Below, piece by piece: positions 1 to 8,193 of a stretch of 41,203 bases of DNA; position 1 is the first letter of the stretch; the number at the start of each line of letters is the position of its first letter. This stretch comes from Acidobacteriota bacterium (GTDB lineage Bacteria; Acidobacteriota; Blastocatellia; Chloracidobacteriales; Chloracidobacteriaceae). The position numbers and the translations under genes were made by a program. The DNA lies in the NCBI GenBank assembly GCA_016208495.1, contig JACQXX010000097.1:1-41203 (forward strand). Reading direction: 5' to 3'. A model generated the notes under the pieces. It made no database searches, was not told the DNA's origin, and worked only from the letters and a program-made list of their open reading frames with translations.

Positions 1-29
1 AGTAGTCAGTAGTCAGTAGTCAGTAGTCG
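1..29. repeat. Heptamer tandem array (agtagtc)x4
   Basis: Four perfect head-to-tail copies of agtagtc begin at the first base, so the array probably extends beyond the window. The same unit recurs in the opposite orientation at 135-180, and in single arrays at 8084-8109 and 35487-35510. With the array at 135-180 it forms inverted arms around a unique spacer of about 100 bp. Confidence 0.9.
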
Positions 30-134
30 AGTGTTGGGATTTGAGGACTTGTGTCAAGTGGATTTGGTTCTATTTGAGTCAGTTATGAACAATTCTTTTC
101 AAGAATTCGACGGATTCAACGATCCGGGGTTTAT

Positions 135-186
135 CTACTGACTCATCAACTACTGACTTATCAACTACTGACTACTGACTGGTATC
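135..186. repeat. Degenerate inverted heptamer array (ctactga) ending in ggtatca
   Basis: Interrupted copies of ctactga, the reverse complement of the array at 1-29, end in ACTGGTATCA. That terminal sequence also borders the arrays at 8072 (as TGATACCAGT) and at 35515. The array sits about 20 bases upstream of the EutN-like gene and so lies in its promoter or leader region. Confidence 0.8.
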
Positions 187-207
187 ACAACATTTGAGGG
201 AACTATC

Positions 208-471
208 ATGATTTTGGCTCGAACCTGGGGAACTGTGGTTGCCACCCGGAAAGATTCCAGACTGCAAGGTCATAAATTGCTGGTGGTCAAACCAATTAAC
301 CTGGAAGGCCAGGAGGAAAACAGCTTTTTAATCGCGATTGATACGGTTGGCGCCGGGGCTCGTGAAACCGTGCTGGTTGTCTCTGGAAGCTCAGCCCGAC
401 TCGCCCACGGGCTCAAGGATTGCCCCGTTGATGCCGCCATCGTGGGGATTGTTGATACAGTAACCGTCTAA
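208..471 (+). CDS. EutN/CcmL-family bacterial microcompartment vertex protein
   Basis: An 87-residue protein of the BMC-P (EutN/CcmL/CsoS4) family. In known microcompartments, pentamers of this family cap the vertices of the icosahedral protein shell. The family hallmarks are visible: an N-terminal MILARTWGTVVATRK strand, the LLVVKPIN segment, an AIDTVGAGARETVLVVSGSSAR core and a C-terminal VDAAIVGIVDTV. The length is normal for the family. A gaggga Shine-Dalgarno sequence sits 8 bases before the ATG. No BMC-H shell gene or enzyme typical of a microcompartment follows: the next gene is convergent and unrelated. The protein is therefore either the last gene of an operon lying left of the window or a solitary EutN homologue. 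The family call is firm; participation in a true microcompartment is uncertain. Confidence 0.9.
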   Translation: MILARTWGTVVATRKDSRLQGHKLLVVKPINLEGQEENSFLIAIDTVGAGARETVLVVSGSSARLAHGLKDCPVDAAIVGIVDTVTV

Positions 472-495
472 TAACCCAGAGCGTTAGACATCACT

Positions 496-825
496 TTACC
501 AGCTTTGAATTCGTCGAATCAGCATCCACGTTCCAACCACGAAATAGACACACAGGGACCCCAGACCACACATCACAATCAGAACCCAAATGAACCGGTG
601 TAACGGCTTTTCCGCCAGACGGTATGGGTGTTGGAACGTACCTGGATGACCAAAAATGAGGGCAAATACGATAAACCCCAGACTGGCCAGAAGCATGGGC
701 CAGCTCTGAAGCAGTGATGCTCCGATCAAGAGCAGGCAAAAGACACCAACCTGCGAATGATGGTCCGGTGTGAGTTTCTCGATCCAGCGATCTATTTTTG
801 CCAGCAGACTTGTTTCAGATTCCAT
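496..825 (-). CDS. Small two-to-four-helix membrane protein, unknown function
   Basis: A 109-residue protein I do not recognise. The N-terminus is hydrophilic (MESETSLLAKIDRWIEKL). It is followed by hydrophobic stretches at roughly residues 27-60 (probably a helical hairpin) and 78-103, so it should be an inner-membrane protein. The chosen ATG at 825 follows a gagg motif by about six bases; an upstream in-frame start at 852 would lie in the terminator region and is less likely. It converges with the EutN-like gene, with only 24 bases between the stops, and lies downstream of the aminopeptidase gene, separated from it by a strong hairpin terminator, so it is probably transcribed on its own. 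Confidence 0.65.
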   Translation of the reverse strand: MESETSLLAKIDRWIEKLTPDHHSQVGVFCLLLIGASLLQSWPMLLASLGFIVFALIFGHPGTFQHPYRLAEKPLHRFIWVLIVMCGLGSLCVYFVVGTWMLIRRIQSW

Positions 826-854
826 CACGAACCTCGCCTGGGGGATACACATGG

Positions 855-895
855 AAAAACCCTCGCCACTCCAACTCGGTGCGGCGAGGGTTTTT
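855..895 (-). terminator. Strong, probably bidirectional rho-independent terminator
   Basis: A perfect 13-bp stem (aaaaaccctcgcc at 855-867 with ggcgagggttttt at 883-895) encloses a 15-base loop. The run of T on the 3' side in both directions suits termination of the aminopeptidase transcript on the minus strand. Confidence 0.9.
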
Positions 896-922
896 CATTT
901 GCGGAATTTTGGATGTTGGGGA

Positions 923-3013
923 CTACTCAGTCACGACAATCTGAATCGGGGCTGAAGTTGAAGCGGTTTTCTTATTCACTCCGGTCAAGGTCACGTGGTA
1001 CATGCCGGGCTTCTCAAAGGTGTAGCTCAACTGGCTTCCCTGACCAATTACCTGACGCTCAGTTGACCACGTCATGGAACTGGGTGGGAGGACAGCACCG
1101 CCTGCCGTTCCCGTCAACTCAACTGTGAACGGGGCTTTCCCAGTGACCACACTGGCATTGGCTTCCATTGCCAGTGCTTTTCCAATGGAAGGTGTGGCCG
1201 GTTGAACAATTTCCTTTAAGAGAAAATTATCGCCATCAAAACTCACATTGCGCGGTTTGGCTGGAACTTTGAGCGCAAAGACCTGAGACCGAAACCGGTT
1301 GAGGACCTGAAATGTCTGCTTTTCGCCACCTTCCATCACCACTGAAAGTTGAACCGGCACTACATATGTCGAAGGACCTTTCTGACCAACCAGAGCATGA
1401 GTTTGCCGCTGGTCAAGACGAACCAGCACGGTGTACGTGCCATCTGAATTTAGCTTTGTCTGAGTCACGTAGCTATAAATCGGTCGGCGTTCAGAGTACA
1501 CCCATTCAGTAAAGAAATCTGTCAGCGGTGCTCCATAGTGGTCTTCGCAAACCTTCTGAAAATCCGCCGTGGTTGCATTTCCAAAAGCAAAGCGTTGGCG
1601 GTAATCCCGCAACGTCGCGAAAAAGACGTCATCTCCCATCATGCCCCGCAGCATGTGCAAGACCCACGCCCCTTTGGTGTAAATGGCATTGGTATCATCA
1701 AACGGGTCGCCTGGATCCTCGGCATACACCGTGCCACGGAGTGCTCCGCTGGCTCGACCGTCATCATAGTAGTCAACCATCAGGCCACCAGCGAACAGGT
1801 CAAAGTTTTTCTCGAAAAAGAGAACTTCCGAATAGGTGGCAAAACCTTCGTTGAGCCAGATGTCCGCCCAATCCCTGATAGTGACATCATCTCCCCACCA
1901 CTGGTGTCCAAGTTCGTGAGCAATGATGCTTTGGCTGCTGCCATTGCTGGTGATGACGGGGGCACCCAGTGACGTCATCGTTTGATGTTCCATCCCCCCA
2001 CCCCAGGGAAATTCAGCCATACCGTATTTTTCACCGACAAACGGATATTCACCAAAGAGCGGTGCATAGAGTTCGAGCATGCGACGAGTAATGGCAAATT
2101 TCTGCTGGGCAATGGTGAGGTGTTCAGGATAGACATAATGCACGATGGGCATGGTCGTGCCGTCGAGTGCGGTGTAGGTATCTTCAATCGTTTTGAAATT
2201 GGTAATGGCCAGTGATACCAGATAGGTTGAAACCGGGTAGCGTTCGTCCCAAACAAAGGTTTTGCGGCCATCGGCTTCAGTTTGAACATCTTTCAACATG
2301 CCATTTGAAGCAACAACATAGGGATCCGGCACGGTTACCGCCAGTTGCACCGTCGCTTTATCGGCTGGGTTGTCCACACAGGGCCACCAGGTTGAGGCGC
2401 CGTATGGCTCGGAAAGTGTTGCAATAAGCGGGGTTCCAGCATGTTGGGTAAAGAACATGGCCCCACCTTCCGGCCCCAGTCCCCCAAATGATTTTGGGGC
2501 GCCGCTATAGCTGAGCGTCACCCCAAATTCAGTACCCGCCGCCAATGGCTGGAAAAACGAAACCACAATCTGGTCGGTCTTTCGGGTGTAATCAGCCTGT
2601 TGTGACAATCCAGTTACTTGCAAGGAATTGACCCGCAACTGTTGATCCAGGTCAATCAAAAACGTCGCCACTCCATCAGCTTCGGTTTTGGCTGTGAGTT
2701 CCACCGTGCCACTGATAAACTGCTGGCCCGGAGATAAATCCAGGCTGAGTGAGTAATTCAAAACATCAACTGGCTGAACCGTAACATACGGATTGGCTTG
2801 AGCCGCTCTGGCTTCCATCATGTGATGGTAGCGGTGCTGGCAGCCATTTCGCTTTAACCACTCCTGGTTAAACCGGGCTTCTTCCAGAATGGCACGGACT
2901 TCAGAGGAAAGATTCTTCAACCTTGGGGTTTTCCCAAAGGTTGAAAAAGGGGTCAGGAGAAAAAGACCAACGAGCGTCAAAATGACGCAGTGTTTCAGGC
3001 GAGTCAATCGCAT
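923..3013 (-). CDS. Secreted M1-family zinc aminopeptidase with C-terminal PKD-like domain
   Basis: A 696-residue secreted metallopeptidase that probably removes N-terminal amino acids from peptides outside the cytoplasm. A signal peptide covers about residues 1-27 (basic MRLTRLK, then a hydrophobic core). The M1 N-terminal beta domain spans about 75-290. The exopeptidase motif appears as GGGMEHQT at 338-345 rather than the textbook GAMEN. The zinc motif HELGH is at 366-370 with the distal ligand Glu389 in NEGFATYSE, and the likely transition-state Tyr is Y445. Residues about 605-696 resemble a PKD/Ig-like fold (YTFEKPGMYHVTLTGVN), which is common in secreted hydrolases and may help bind substrate or the cell surface. 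The gene is monocistronic and ends in a strong terminator. The family assignment is firm; substrate preference is unknown. Confidence 0.93.
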   Translation of the reverse strand: MRLTRLKHCVILTLVGLFLLTPFSTFGKTPRLKNLSSEVRAILEEARFNQEWLKRNGCQHRYHHMMEARAAQANPYVTVQPVDVLNYSLSLDLSPGQQFISGTVELTAKTEADGVATFLIDLDQQLRVNSLQVTGLSQQADYTRKTDQIVVSFFQPLAAGTEFGVTLSYSGAPKSFGGLGPEGGAMFFTQHAGTPLIATLSEPYGASTWWPCVDNPADKATVQLAVTVPDPYVVASNGMLKDVQTEADGRKTFVWDERYPVSTYLVSLAITNFKTIEDTYTALDGTTMPIVHYVYPEHLTIAQQKFAITRRMLELYAPLFGEYPFVGEKYGMAEFPWGGGMEHQTMTSLGAPVITSNGSSQSIIAHELGHQWWGDDVTIRDWADIWLNEGFATYSEVLFFEKNFDLFAGGLMVDYYDDGRASGALRGTVYAEDPGDPFDDTNAIYTKGAWVLHMLRGMMGDDVFFATLRDYRQRFAFGNATTADFQKVCEDHYGAPLTDFFTEWVYSERRPIYSYVTQTKLNSDGTYTVLVRLDQRQTHALVGQKGPSTYVVPVQLSVVMEGGEKQTFQVLNRFRSQVFALKVPAKPRNVSFDGDNFLLKEIVQPATPSIGKALAMEANASVVTGKAPFTVELTGTAGGAVLPPSSMTWSTERQVIGQGSQLSYTFEKPGMYHVTLTGVNKKTASTSAPIQIVVTE

Positions 3014-3233
3014 AGGGGAGGAAGACCTTTACAGAGATAAATGGAAGTACTCTTCACTGATTGGAAGTGAATCAAGATGTATGATTTGCAACCTTGCATT
3101 ACACCAGAGCAGTCTCGCTCTCGCAACCCATCTACCACTCTTTTTCTTCCTTCTCGTGCAAAACTCACCTAAAAATCCAGTTGAGCCAGATGAATACCGT
3201 TCAAGAACCAGTATTTTGCTTCAAGCCAGGCTC

Positions 3234-3692
3234 TCAATGCGCAGCCGGTTGATAGGTACCCGCCACGGCTCGAAACGTAATCGCGATTCGATTCCAGGTA
3301 TTGATAGCGGCAATCGCCCAGGTCAATATCACCAGTTCTTCATCGGTAAAGTGGGGTTTTACCGCCGTAAAGACATCATCCGGAACATGCCCGTTGGTCA
3401 CCAGGGTCACCGCTTCCGTCAGCATCAAAGCCGCCCGTTCACGTTCAGTATAAAATGGTGCTTCACGCCAGGCATTGAGCAAATACAGACGTTGCTCGCT
3501 TTCTCCTCCGGCGCGTAAGTCCTTGGAGTGCATATCAATACAATAAGCGCACCCGTTGATTTGCGAGGCCCGAAGCTTGATCAAATGCAACAGCATCGGC
3601 TCAATACCGCTTCGTGAAACCTGATTTTCGAGGTGCAACATTGCCTTATAAATACTGGTCGCAAATTTTGAATAATCCATCCGTGTTTCCAT
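3234..3692 (-). CDS. AhpD-like / carboxymuconolactone decarboxylase-family protein
   Basis: A 152-residue all-helical protein of the AhpD/CMD superfamily. It keeps the peroxidase-type motif GCAYCIDMH with Cys48, Cys51 and His54, the redox-active cysteine pair and proton-relay residues of alkylhydroperoxidase D-type enzymes. It therefore probably reduces peroxides or acts as a thiol oxidoreductase. The ATG at 3692 is preceded by an excellent aaaggaga ribosome site; a longer ORF upstream lacks one. It is divergently transcribed from a MocR-type regulator, and the shared intergenic region contains repeated GACCA boxes (3765-3811). Such a pairing usually means the regulator controls the divergent gene. 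The CMD family is confidently recognised; the exact substrate is not. Confidence 0.9.
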   Translation of the reverse strand: METRMDYSKFATSIYKAMLHLENQVSRSGIEPMLLHLIKLRASQINGCAYCIDMHSKDLRAGGESEQRLYLLNAWREAPFYTERERAALMLTEAVTLVTNGHVPDDVFTAVKPHFTDEELVILTWAIAAINTWNRIAITFRAVAGTYQPAAH

Positions 3693-3764
3693 ACAAAATC
3701 TCCTTTTCGAATTTAACTGAAGGGAAATTCCCGTTGTGTGTGACACGGAAAACTTACCAGAATA

Positions 3765-3811
3765 TGGTCAAGTCAAAAGATCCATTTAGACCATTTTGAC
3801 TAGACCATTTT
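3765..3811. promoter_or_regulatory. Candidate operator: repeated GACCA boxes between ahpD-like and MocR genes
   Basis: TGGTCAAGTCAAAA (3765-3778) and TTTTGACTAGACCA (3794-3807) form a 14-bp inverted repeat with one mismatch. TAGACCATTTT also occurs twice as a direct repeat (3787-3797 and 3801-3811, period 14). MocR regulators such as GabR are known to bind direct repeats upstream of divergent targets, so this is a reasonable binding-site candidate. Confidence 0.5.
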
Positions 3812-3876
3812 CATTCGGGTTCCGGGTTCCAGATTTGAATTCTTTTCTCTTATGTCCTTTATGTCTTTTAAACCCC

Positions 3877-3909
3877 GATACCCTGAACCTGATACCCTAA
3901 TTGGTATCA
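3877..3909. promoter_or_regulatory. Repeated GATACCCT boxes and TGATACC/GGTATCA palindrome before the MocR gene
   Basis: GATACCCT occurs at 3877-3884 and 3891-3898 (period 14). TGATACC (3890-3896) and GGTATCA (3903-3909) form an inverted repeat just before the ribosome site of the MocR gene. This could be an autoregulatory operator, but it could also be a degenerate member of the local heptamer repeats, since TGATACC also borders other arrays. Confidence 0.35.
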
Positions 3910-3932
3910 AACACCAGGGAGAGGATTCAACT

Positions 3933-5438
3933 ATGGCCAAAAAAGCTACTTTTCAGGATTTTTCACCTCAAAGGAAACCTGAAGAACAGACGTTGTTTCG
4001 GTGGTTATATGACGAACTTCGGAGCGCCATCCTTGAAGGCCGATTGAAATCAGGGGCTCGCCTCCCCTCAACACGCAACCTTGCCCAACAGTTTGGAGTT
4101 TCGCGGGGCACGGTAGTGGTGGTGTTTGAACAACTCCAGGCTGAAGGATATATCGTGAGTCAGACCGGATCCGGTACTGTGGTCGCAACCTCTTTACCAG
4201 ACGAGTTTACCCAGGCGTCCCAGGTGCTTCATTCACCTCAAAACGGATTGGTTTCGACGAGGTCACTTTCAGAGCGCGGTGCCCGCTTGCTGACAAATCC
4301 ATTCCTCATCCATCGGCAAACCGCGGTTGGAAAACCTTTTCAATCCAATACCCCAGCCGTTGAAGCCTTTCCAATCGAAGTCTGGAGTCGTCTGGCGGGA
4401 CGGCGGATGCGTCGGGCAACCCGGCTGCTGCTTAGTTCTGGGGATCCAGCCGGGTATCGTCCGCTCCGTGAAGCGCTGGCAACCTACCTTCAGACCGCCC
4501 GAGGTGTCAGGTGTGAAATTGAACAAATCCTGATTGTTTCGGGAATTCAGCAGGCGCTTGATTTAACCACCCGCCTTCTGCTTGATCGTGGAGATTGGGT
4601 TTGGATGGAAGATCCAGGCTACCCCGGTGCCACAAGTTTGTTTCGAGGCTCCGGGCTCAAGCTGTATCTCCTGCCCGTTGATAAAGGGGGACTTGATGTG
4701 GAAGCAGGGTTACGTGGCTGTCCAACGGCCCGACTCATCTATCTCACCCCGGCACACCAGTTTCCGCTCGGAGTTATGTTGTCGCTTGAGCGACGGCTGG
4801 CTTTGTTGAAATGGGCCCAGTCCAATGGAAGCTGGATCTTTGAAGACGACTATGACAGCGAATACCGCTACGTTGAGCGCCCGTTGGCGGCACTCCAGGG
4901 TCTCGACCAGCATGGTTGTGTGCTGTATGCCGGAAGTTTTAACAAAATTCTGTTCTCTGCCCTGCGCATCGGGTATCTGGTTGTTCCTCCGTCACTGGTT
5001 GATGCGTTCACGGCGCTTCGGTCAACCGTTGATCGGTTTCCAGCCGTGATGGATCAGGCCATTCTGGCTGACTTTATCAGTGATGGCTATTTTGGTCAGC
5101 ACATTCGTCGAACTCGGGAACTCTATCACCACCGACTTCAGGTTTTTCTGGAATCAGTCAGTCGTCGGCTGGGAGGGTTGCTTGAGGTAGCTTCCACCAA
5201 TGCCGGGTTACAAACCATCGGCTGGCTTCCACACGGAGCGGATGACCAACAAACAACTCAGCGGGCAGCCGATTTCGGAGTGGAAACCATTGGAATATCA
5301 CGATATACCATCCAGCATCGGGTCCGACCTGGGCTGGTCCTTGGCTTTGCCGCAGTTGATGAGAAGGAAATTGACCAGGGGGTTGAACGACTTGGGTTTG
5401 CACTTGAAAGTATGCAGCGTCAGCGGCCTTCGCCATGA
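3933..5438 (+). CDS. MocR-type transcriptional regulator (GntR HTH fused to aminotransferase-like domain)
   Basis: A 501-residue PLP-dependent regulator of the GntR/MocR (PdxR/GabR-like) subfamily. Residues about 15-90 form the winged helix (SGARLPSTRNLAQQFGVSRGT, then the EGYIVSQTGSGT wing). Residues about 130-500 form a fold-type I aminotransferase domain with EDDYDSEYRY near 304 and the PLP-binding lysine K338 in AGSFNKIL. The chosen ATG at 3933 follows a gggagagga ribosome site; the longer reading frame from 3852 has none and crosses repeats. Known relatives regulate pyridoxine synthesis, GABA use or amine metabolism. Here the divergent neighbour is an AhpD-like gene, so that gene and the regulator itself are the likeliest targets. 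The family is certain; the effector is unknown. Confidence 0.92.
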   Translation: MAKKATFQDFSPQRKPEEQTLFRWLYDELRSAILEGRLKSGARLPSTRNLAQQFGVSRGTVVVVFEQLQAEGYIVSQTGSGTVVATSLPDEFTQASQVLHSPQNGLVSTRSLSERGARLLTNPFLIHRQTAVGKPFQSNTPAVEAFPIEVWSRLAGRRMRRATRLLLSSGDPAGYRPLREALATYLQTARGVRCEIEQILIVSGIQQALDLTTRLLLDRGDWVWMEDPGYPGATSLFRGSGLKLYLLPVDKGGLDVEAGLRGCPTARLIYLTPAHQFPLGVMLSLERRLALLKWAQSNGSWIFEDDYDSEYRYVERPLAALQGLDQHGCVLYAGSFNKILFSALRIGYLVVPPSLVDAFTALRSTVDRFPAVMDQAILADFISDGYFGQHIRRTRELYHHRLQVFLESVSRRLGGLLEVASTNAGLQTIGWLPHGADDQQTTQRAADFGVETIGISRYTIQHRVRPGLVLGFAAVDEKEIDQGVERLGFALESMQRQRPSP

Positions 5439-5549
5439 CTGACTAGCCAAACAAGAGTTCCTCTGCTAGAAACCACCTGCTCTGAAATCTCAGGTACCTG
5501 AAACACCTGAATTTCTCTATCTTCATATATTTAAGGACAGAACAAACGC

Positions 5550-5876
5550 ATGAGTGCAACTTTAGGCATTGAAGAGATCGTGGTTGGGTCGGGCGCTTCA
5601 CCAAAAATCGGTGACACCGTGGTGGTTCACTACACCGGCGTGCTCACCAATGGCGTCAAGTTTGACAGTTCAAAAGATCGCAACCGCCCATTTGAATTCA
5701 TTTTGGGTGTGGGACAGGTCATCAAAGGGTGGGATCAGGGTGTCGCGACCATGAAAATTGGCGGCAAACGCAAACTGACAGTTCCACCTGAACTTGGCTA
5801 TGGAAGCCGTGGGATTGGTCCCATTCCACCGAATTCAACCCTGATTTTTGAAGTTGAATTGCTTGGCATCAAATAA
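5550..5876 (+). CDS. FKBP-type peptidyl-prolyl cis-trans isomerase
   Basis: A 108-residue single-domain FKBP that catalyses proline isomerisation during protein folding. All the family landmarks are present: VVVHYTG (Y28), [12 protein letters not shown] (D39), the VIKGWDQG motif with W61 on the floor of the active site, [14 protein letters not shown] (Y84) and the closing strand [11 protein letters not shown]. There is no signal peptide, so it should be cytoplasmic. A weak aagga ribosome site precedes the ATG. It is a monocistronic gene convergent with the glycosyltransferase pair; the short interval between them holds an inverted pair of tagcgaag-type repeats that may serve as a hairpin terminator. 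Confidence 0.95.
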   Translation: MSATLGIEEIVVGSGASPKIGDTVVVHYTGVLTNGVKFDSSKDRNRPFEFILGVGQVIKGWDQGVATMKIGGKRKLTVPPELGYGSRGIGPIPPNSTLIFEVELLGIK

Positions 5877-5962
5877 AGCGAGTAGCGAAGTAGCGAAGCA
5901 GGTCAGATTGTTTCCTGTCAATCCTTAAACTCTTTGTCTTTCGCTATTTCGCTATTTCACCT
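5877..5962. repeat. Inverted tagcgaag / cttcgcta-type short repeats
   Basis: Two copies of tagcgaag-like units (5883-5898) are mirrored by ttcgctatttcgctattt (5939-5958). They could fold as a hairpin between the convergent FKBP and glycosyltransferase genes. The TAG stop codon of the glycosyltransferase gene (read from cta at 5952-5954) lies inside the right arm. Confidence 0.7.
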
Positions 5963-6923
5963 TCTTTGCTATTTGGCGATGCGGGTCACTTGCCAACTGG
6001 CGATATTCGTAAAATTCGCCACGGAGCCGATGATATTTGACACCGGTTCGAAATCGCTGGCAGGGGGCCCCAAACCGACTGAACTGATATTGAACCCAGG
6101 CCAGCGGAATTTTGAGCCAGTACCGCACTGGAACGTTGAGGATTTGCAGTAAGGCCGGTTCAGAATCCATCCGCGCCCGGCCCCGCCCATAGAAAAAAGC
6201 CCGACGAAATAACCAGTCGAATGAAATCTGGCCGGCATCCACATTGTGACTCACCTGCGCGGTTGGAACATAGATAATCTGACATCCTCTGGCTCGCAAT
6301 CGTTGAAGAAACTCTGTCTCTCCGCCCATTGGGTAACTCCTGCCCTGAGGACCCATCTGAGGATCAAAGTGAACTCCCTCCATTGCTGTTCGTCGAACAG
6401 CAAAGTTCGGCCCAAAAGGTAAAATATTGTGATATTCAAATGGGGTTTCTTCGGTCATGGGAGGAATCCATACCGGAGGGAATTTTGAAAAGGCAGTTGA
6501 AGTGAAGACTTCTTCTTTCAACCAGACTGGTGTTTCAGGTGGGTATGTGGGTTCAATTGGGCCGCAAAAAATATCAAAGTCTGGCCACCGTTGAGCCGCC
6601 TGATACAGATCAACTAACCACCGGTTCGAATGAGTACCATCATCATCGGTAAAAACCAGCAATTGACCTTTTGCAACCTTCAGTCCTTGATTCAAAGCTC
6701 GATTTTTTCCAGGTTCGGGTTCAAAAAGCGAGACCAGAGGAAGTGTGCGGCGCGCCTGCTCCAAAACCTGTGGCGTGTCGTCAGTACTGTTGTTGTCAAT
6801 GACAATGACTTCCCATCTAAGTCCATTCATTTCCTGGCGAGCAAGAGAGGCCAGGGTCGGGCCAAGGAGTCTGGCCCGATTCCGGGTGGCAATCAACACG
6901 CTGAGATCAAGAGGGTGAGTCAT
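5952..6923 (-). CDS. Family 2 glycosyltransferase (second of a tandem pair)
   Basis: A 323-residue GT-A fold glycosyltransferase. The N-terminal SVLIATRNRA strand binds the nucleotide sugar. VIDNNSTDDT lies at about 42-50, PGKNRALNQG at about 71-80, and the metal-binding acidic motif TDDDGTH has aspartates at 93-95. The C-terminal part has aromatic segments, including a weakly hydrophobic stretch after about residue 225. It overlaps the upstream paralogue by four bases (ATGA), a sign of translational coupling. Together they probably add sugars to a cell-surface polysaccharide or glycolipid. The donor and acceptor cannot be told from the sequence. The stop codon falls inside a short repeat. 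Confidence 0.9.
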   Translation of the reverse strand: MTHPLDLSVLIATRNRARLLGPTLASLARQEMNGLRWEVIVIDNNSTDDTPQVLEQARRTLPLVSLFEPEPGKNRALNQGLKVAKGQLLVFTDDDGTHSNRWLVDLYQAAQRWPDFDIFCGPIEPTYPPETPVWLKEEVFTSTAFSKFPPVWIPPMTEETPFEYHNILPFGPNFAVRRTAMEGVHFDPQMGPQGRSYPMGGETEFLQRLRARGCQIIYVPTAQVSHNVDAGQISFDWLFRRAFFYGRGRARMDSEPALLQILNVPVRYWLKIPLAWVQYQFSRFGAPCQRFRTGVKYHRLRGEFYEYRQLASDPHRQIAKKVK

Positions 6924-7876
6924 AGAGAAGGAGGAATTGACTGACCTGACCGATGGATCTGGCGGTATTCAAATATCTGTCCGCGCAGGAAATAAAGCGT
7001 TGAACTGGTTTTGAACTTTTGCGGTTCCGCCCGAAAAAAGAACAGATGGTGGAACAACCAGGTAATGCAGAAGACAACCATCAGTCGAGCAGGAACACCA
7101 CCCAACCGAAATGAGGTGGTGTTAGGTGCAAAATGAACAAACCCACGCCCAAACCGAAACGCCCGGTTCAACAGCCAGGCTGATTCAAGCTGGTGCTTTT
7201 CAACCCGGTGAAAGACTTTCGCTCTGGGAACATACCCAATCTGCTGATTTTCTTCATATATCCGGGCTAAAAACTCAGTCTCATCTCCCAGGGGTGATTG
7301 TGGATCCGCCGCCTGTGGTCCCAGACTTAATGAAAAACGCTTTCCACCAACAGCGGCTGCCCGCAGGGCATAATTTGGCCCAAATGGCAGGGTTGGATCG
7401 TCAAGCCGGGTATTTTCAGTGTGATTGAGATCAAAATGGGAAAAGGCAATTGAGGTAATCCGCCGATTTTGGCGAATCCATTCCGGCGTTTCAGGTGGCA
7501 GTAACGGGATAACCGGACCGCCAAAAATTGAAATTTCTGGCCATTGTCTGGAGGCAGCGACCAGTTCTGAGACCCATTGTTCAGTGTGCTCAGTGTCGTC
7601 ATCAGTAAAAATCAGTAATTCACCTGTCACGATATCAAGTGCCCGGTTCAATGCCCGGTTTTTTCCTGGGGTTGGCTCCGTCAGCGGAATCAACGGCAAC
7701 CAGCTTTGGGCTTCGCGTAAAACCTGGGCTGTATCGTCGCTGCTTCCATTATCAACGACTACAATTTCCCATCGAATTCCATTCAAGTGTTGATTGCGCA
7801 ACGATTGCAACGTTTGCCGCAAAACGGACGCTCGATTTCGAGTGGAAATCAAAATACTGACATCAACGTTCTCCAC
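6920..7876 (-). CDS. Family 2 glycosyltransferase (first of a tandem pair)
   Basis: A 318-residue GT2 enzyme and clear paralogue of the downstream gene, with matching landmarks: SILISTRNRA near the N-terminus, VDNGSSDDTAQVL, PGKNRALNRA and the acidic TDDDTEH motif with aspartates at 92-94. The reading frame begins with GTG at 7876 behind a gaggggg ribosome site, and the stop overlaps the next gene's ATG. The C-terminal region contains a hydrophobic stretch near residues 265-285 (LMVVFCITWLFHHLFFF) that suggests membrane attachment. The pair probably arose by tandem duplication and acts in one pathway. No other polysaccharide-assembly genes such as wzx or wzy adjoin it, so the product is unknown. 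Confidence 0.9.
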   Translation of the reverse strand: MENVDVSILISTRNRASVLRQTLQSLRNQHLNGIRWEIVVVDNGSSDDTAQVLREAQSWLPLIPLTEPTPGKNRALNRALDIVTGELLIFTDDDTEHTEQWVSELVAASRQWPEISIFGGPVIPLLPPETPEWIRQNRRITSIAFSHFDLNHTENTRLDDPTLPFGPNYALRAAAVGGKRFSLSLGPQAADPQSPLGDETEFLARIYEENQQIGYVPRAKVFHRVEKHQLESAWLLNRAFRFGRGFVHFAPNTTSFRLGGVPARLMVVFCITWLFHHLFFFRAEPQKFKTSSTLYFLRGQIFEYRQIHRSGQSIPPSL

Positions 7877-7958
7877 GATATCAGCCCCCTCAAAACAAGA
7901 CTGGAGATGGTTTTGAGGGAACCAAAACCGATCTCCAGTATGACAAAATAAAAATTAC

Positions 7959-8034
7959 TGGTGCTCGCGGCGGGAATCGAACCCACGACCTACCGCTTAG
8001 GAGGCGGTTGCTCTATCCACTGAGCTACGCGAGC
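7959..8034 (-). tRNA. tRNA-Arg (anticodon CCT)
   Basis: On the minus strand the sequence folds into a complete cloverleaf: acceptor GCTCGCG/CGCGAGC, D-arm with AGCTCAGTGGATAGAGC, anticodon stem ACCGC/GCGGT around the loop CTCCTAA (anticodon CCT, reading AGG), and a GGGTTCGATTCCC T-arm. The mature body is 7962-8034, and the 3' CCA is encoded at 7959-7961. Confidence 0.96.
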
Positions 8035-8071
8035 AAATCTCGAAGGACAAGGAATGAGAAACTCAACTTAA

Positions 8072-8109
8072 TGATACCAGTTTGTAGTCAGTAGTCAGTA
8101 GTCAGTAGT
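8072..8109. repeat. Heptamer array (gtagtca) with TGATACCAGTTT border
   Basis: About three and a half perfect copies of gtagtca follow the border TGATACCAGTTT. The 24 bases 8071-8094 are exactly the reverse complement of 35501-35524, so the same repeat unit plus border occurs twice in opposite orientation 27 kb apart. Confidence 0.85.
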
Positions 8110-8193
8110 TTACTAACTTTACTTCTTTGAGTTACTTCACTGTTCGCGAATCCAGGCAATTCATTCCGCTGAAAGTCTTTCAACTCTCCGCTC

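Noticed and set aside
2889-3518. 209-codon plus-strand ORF
   Set aside because: It overlaps the signal-peptide end of the aminopeptidase and the AhpD-like gene in antisense and has no recognisable domain.
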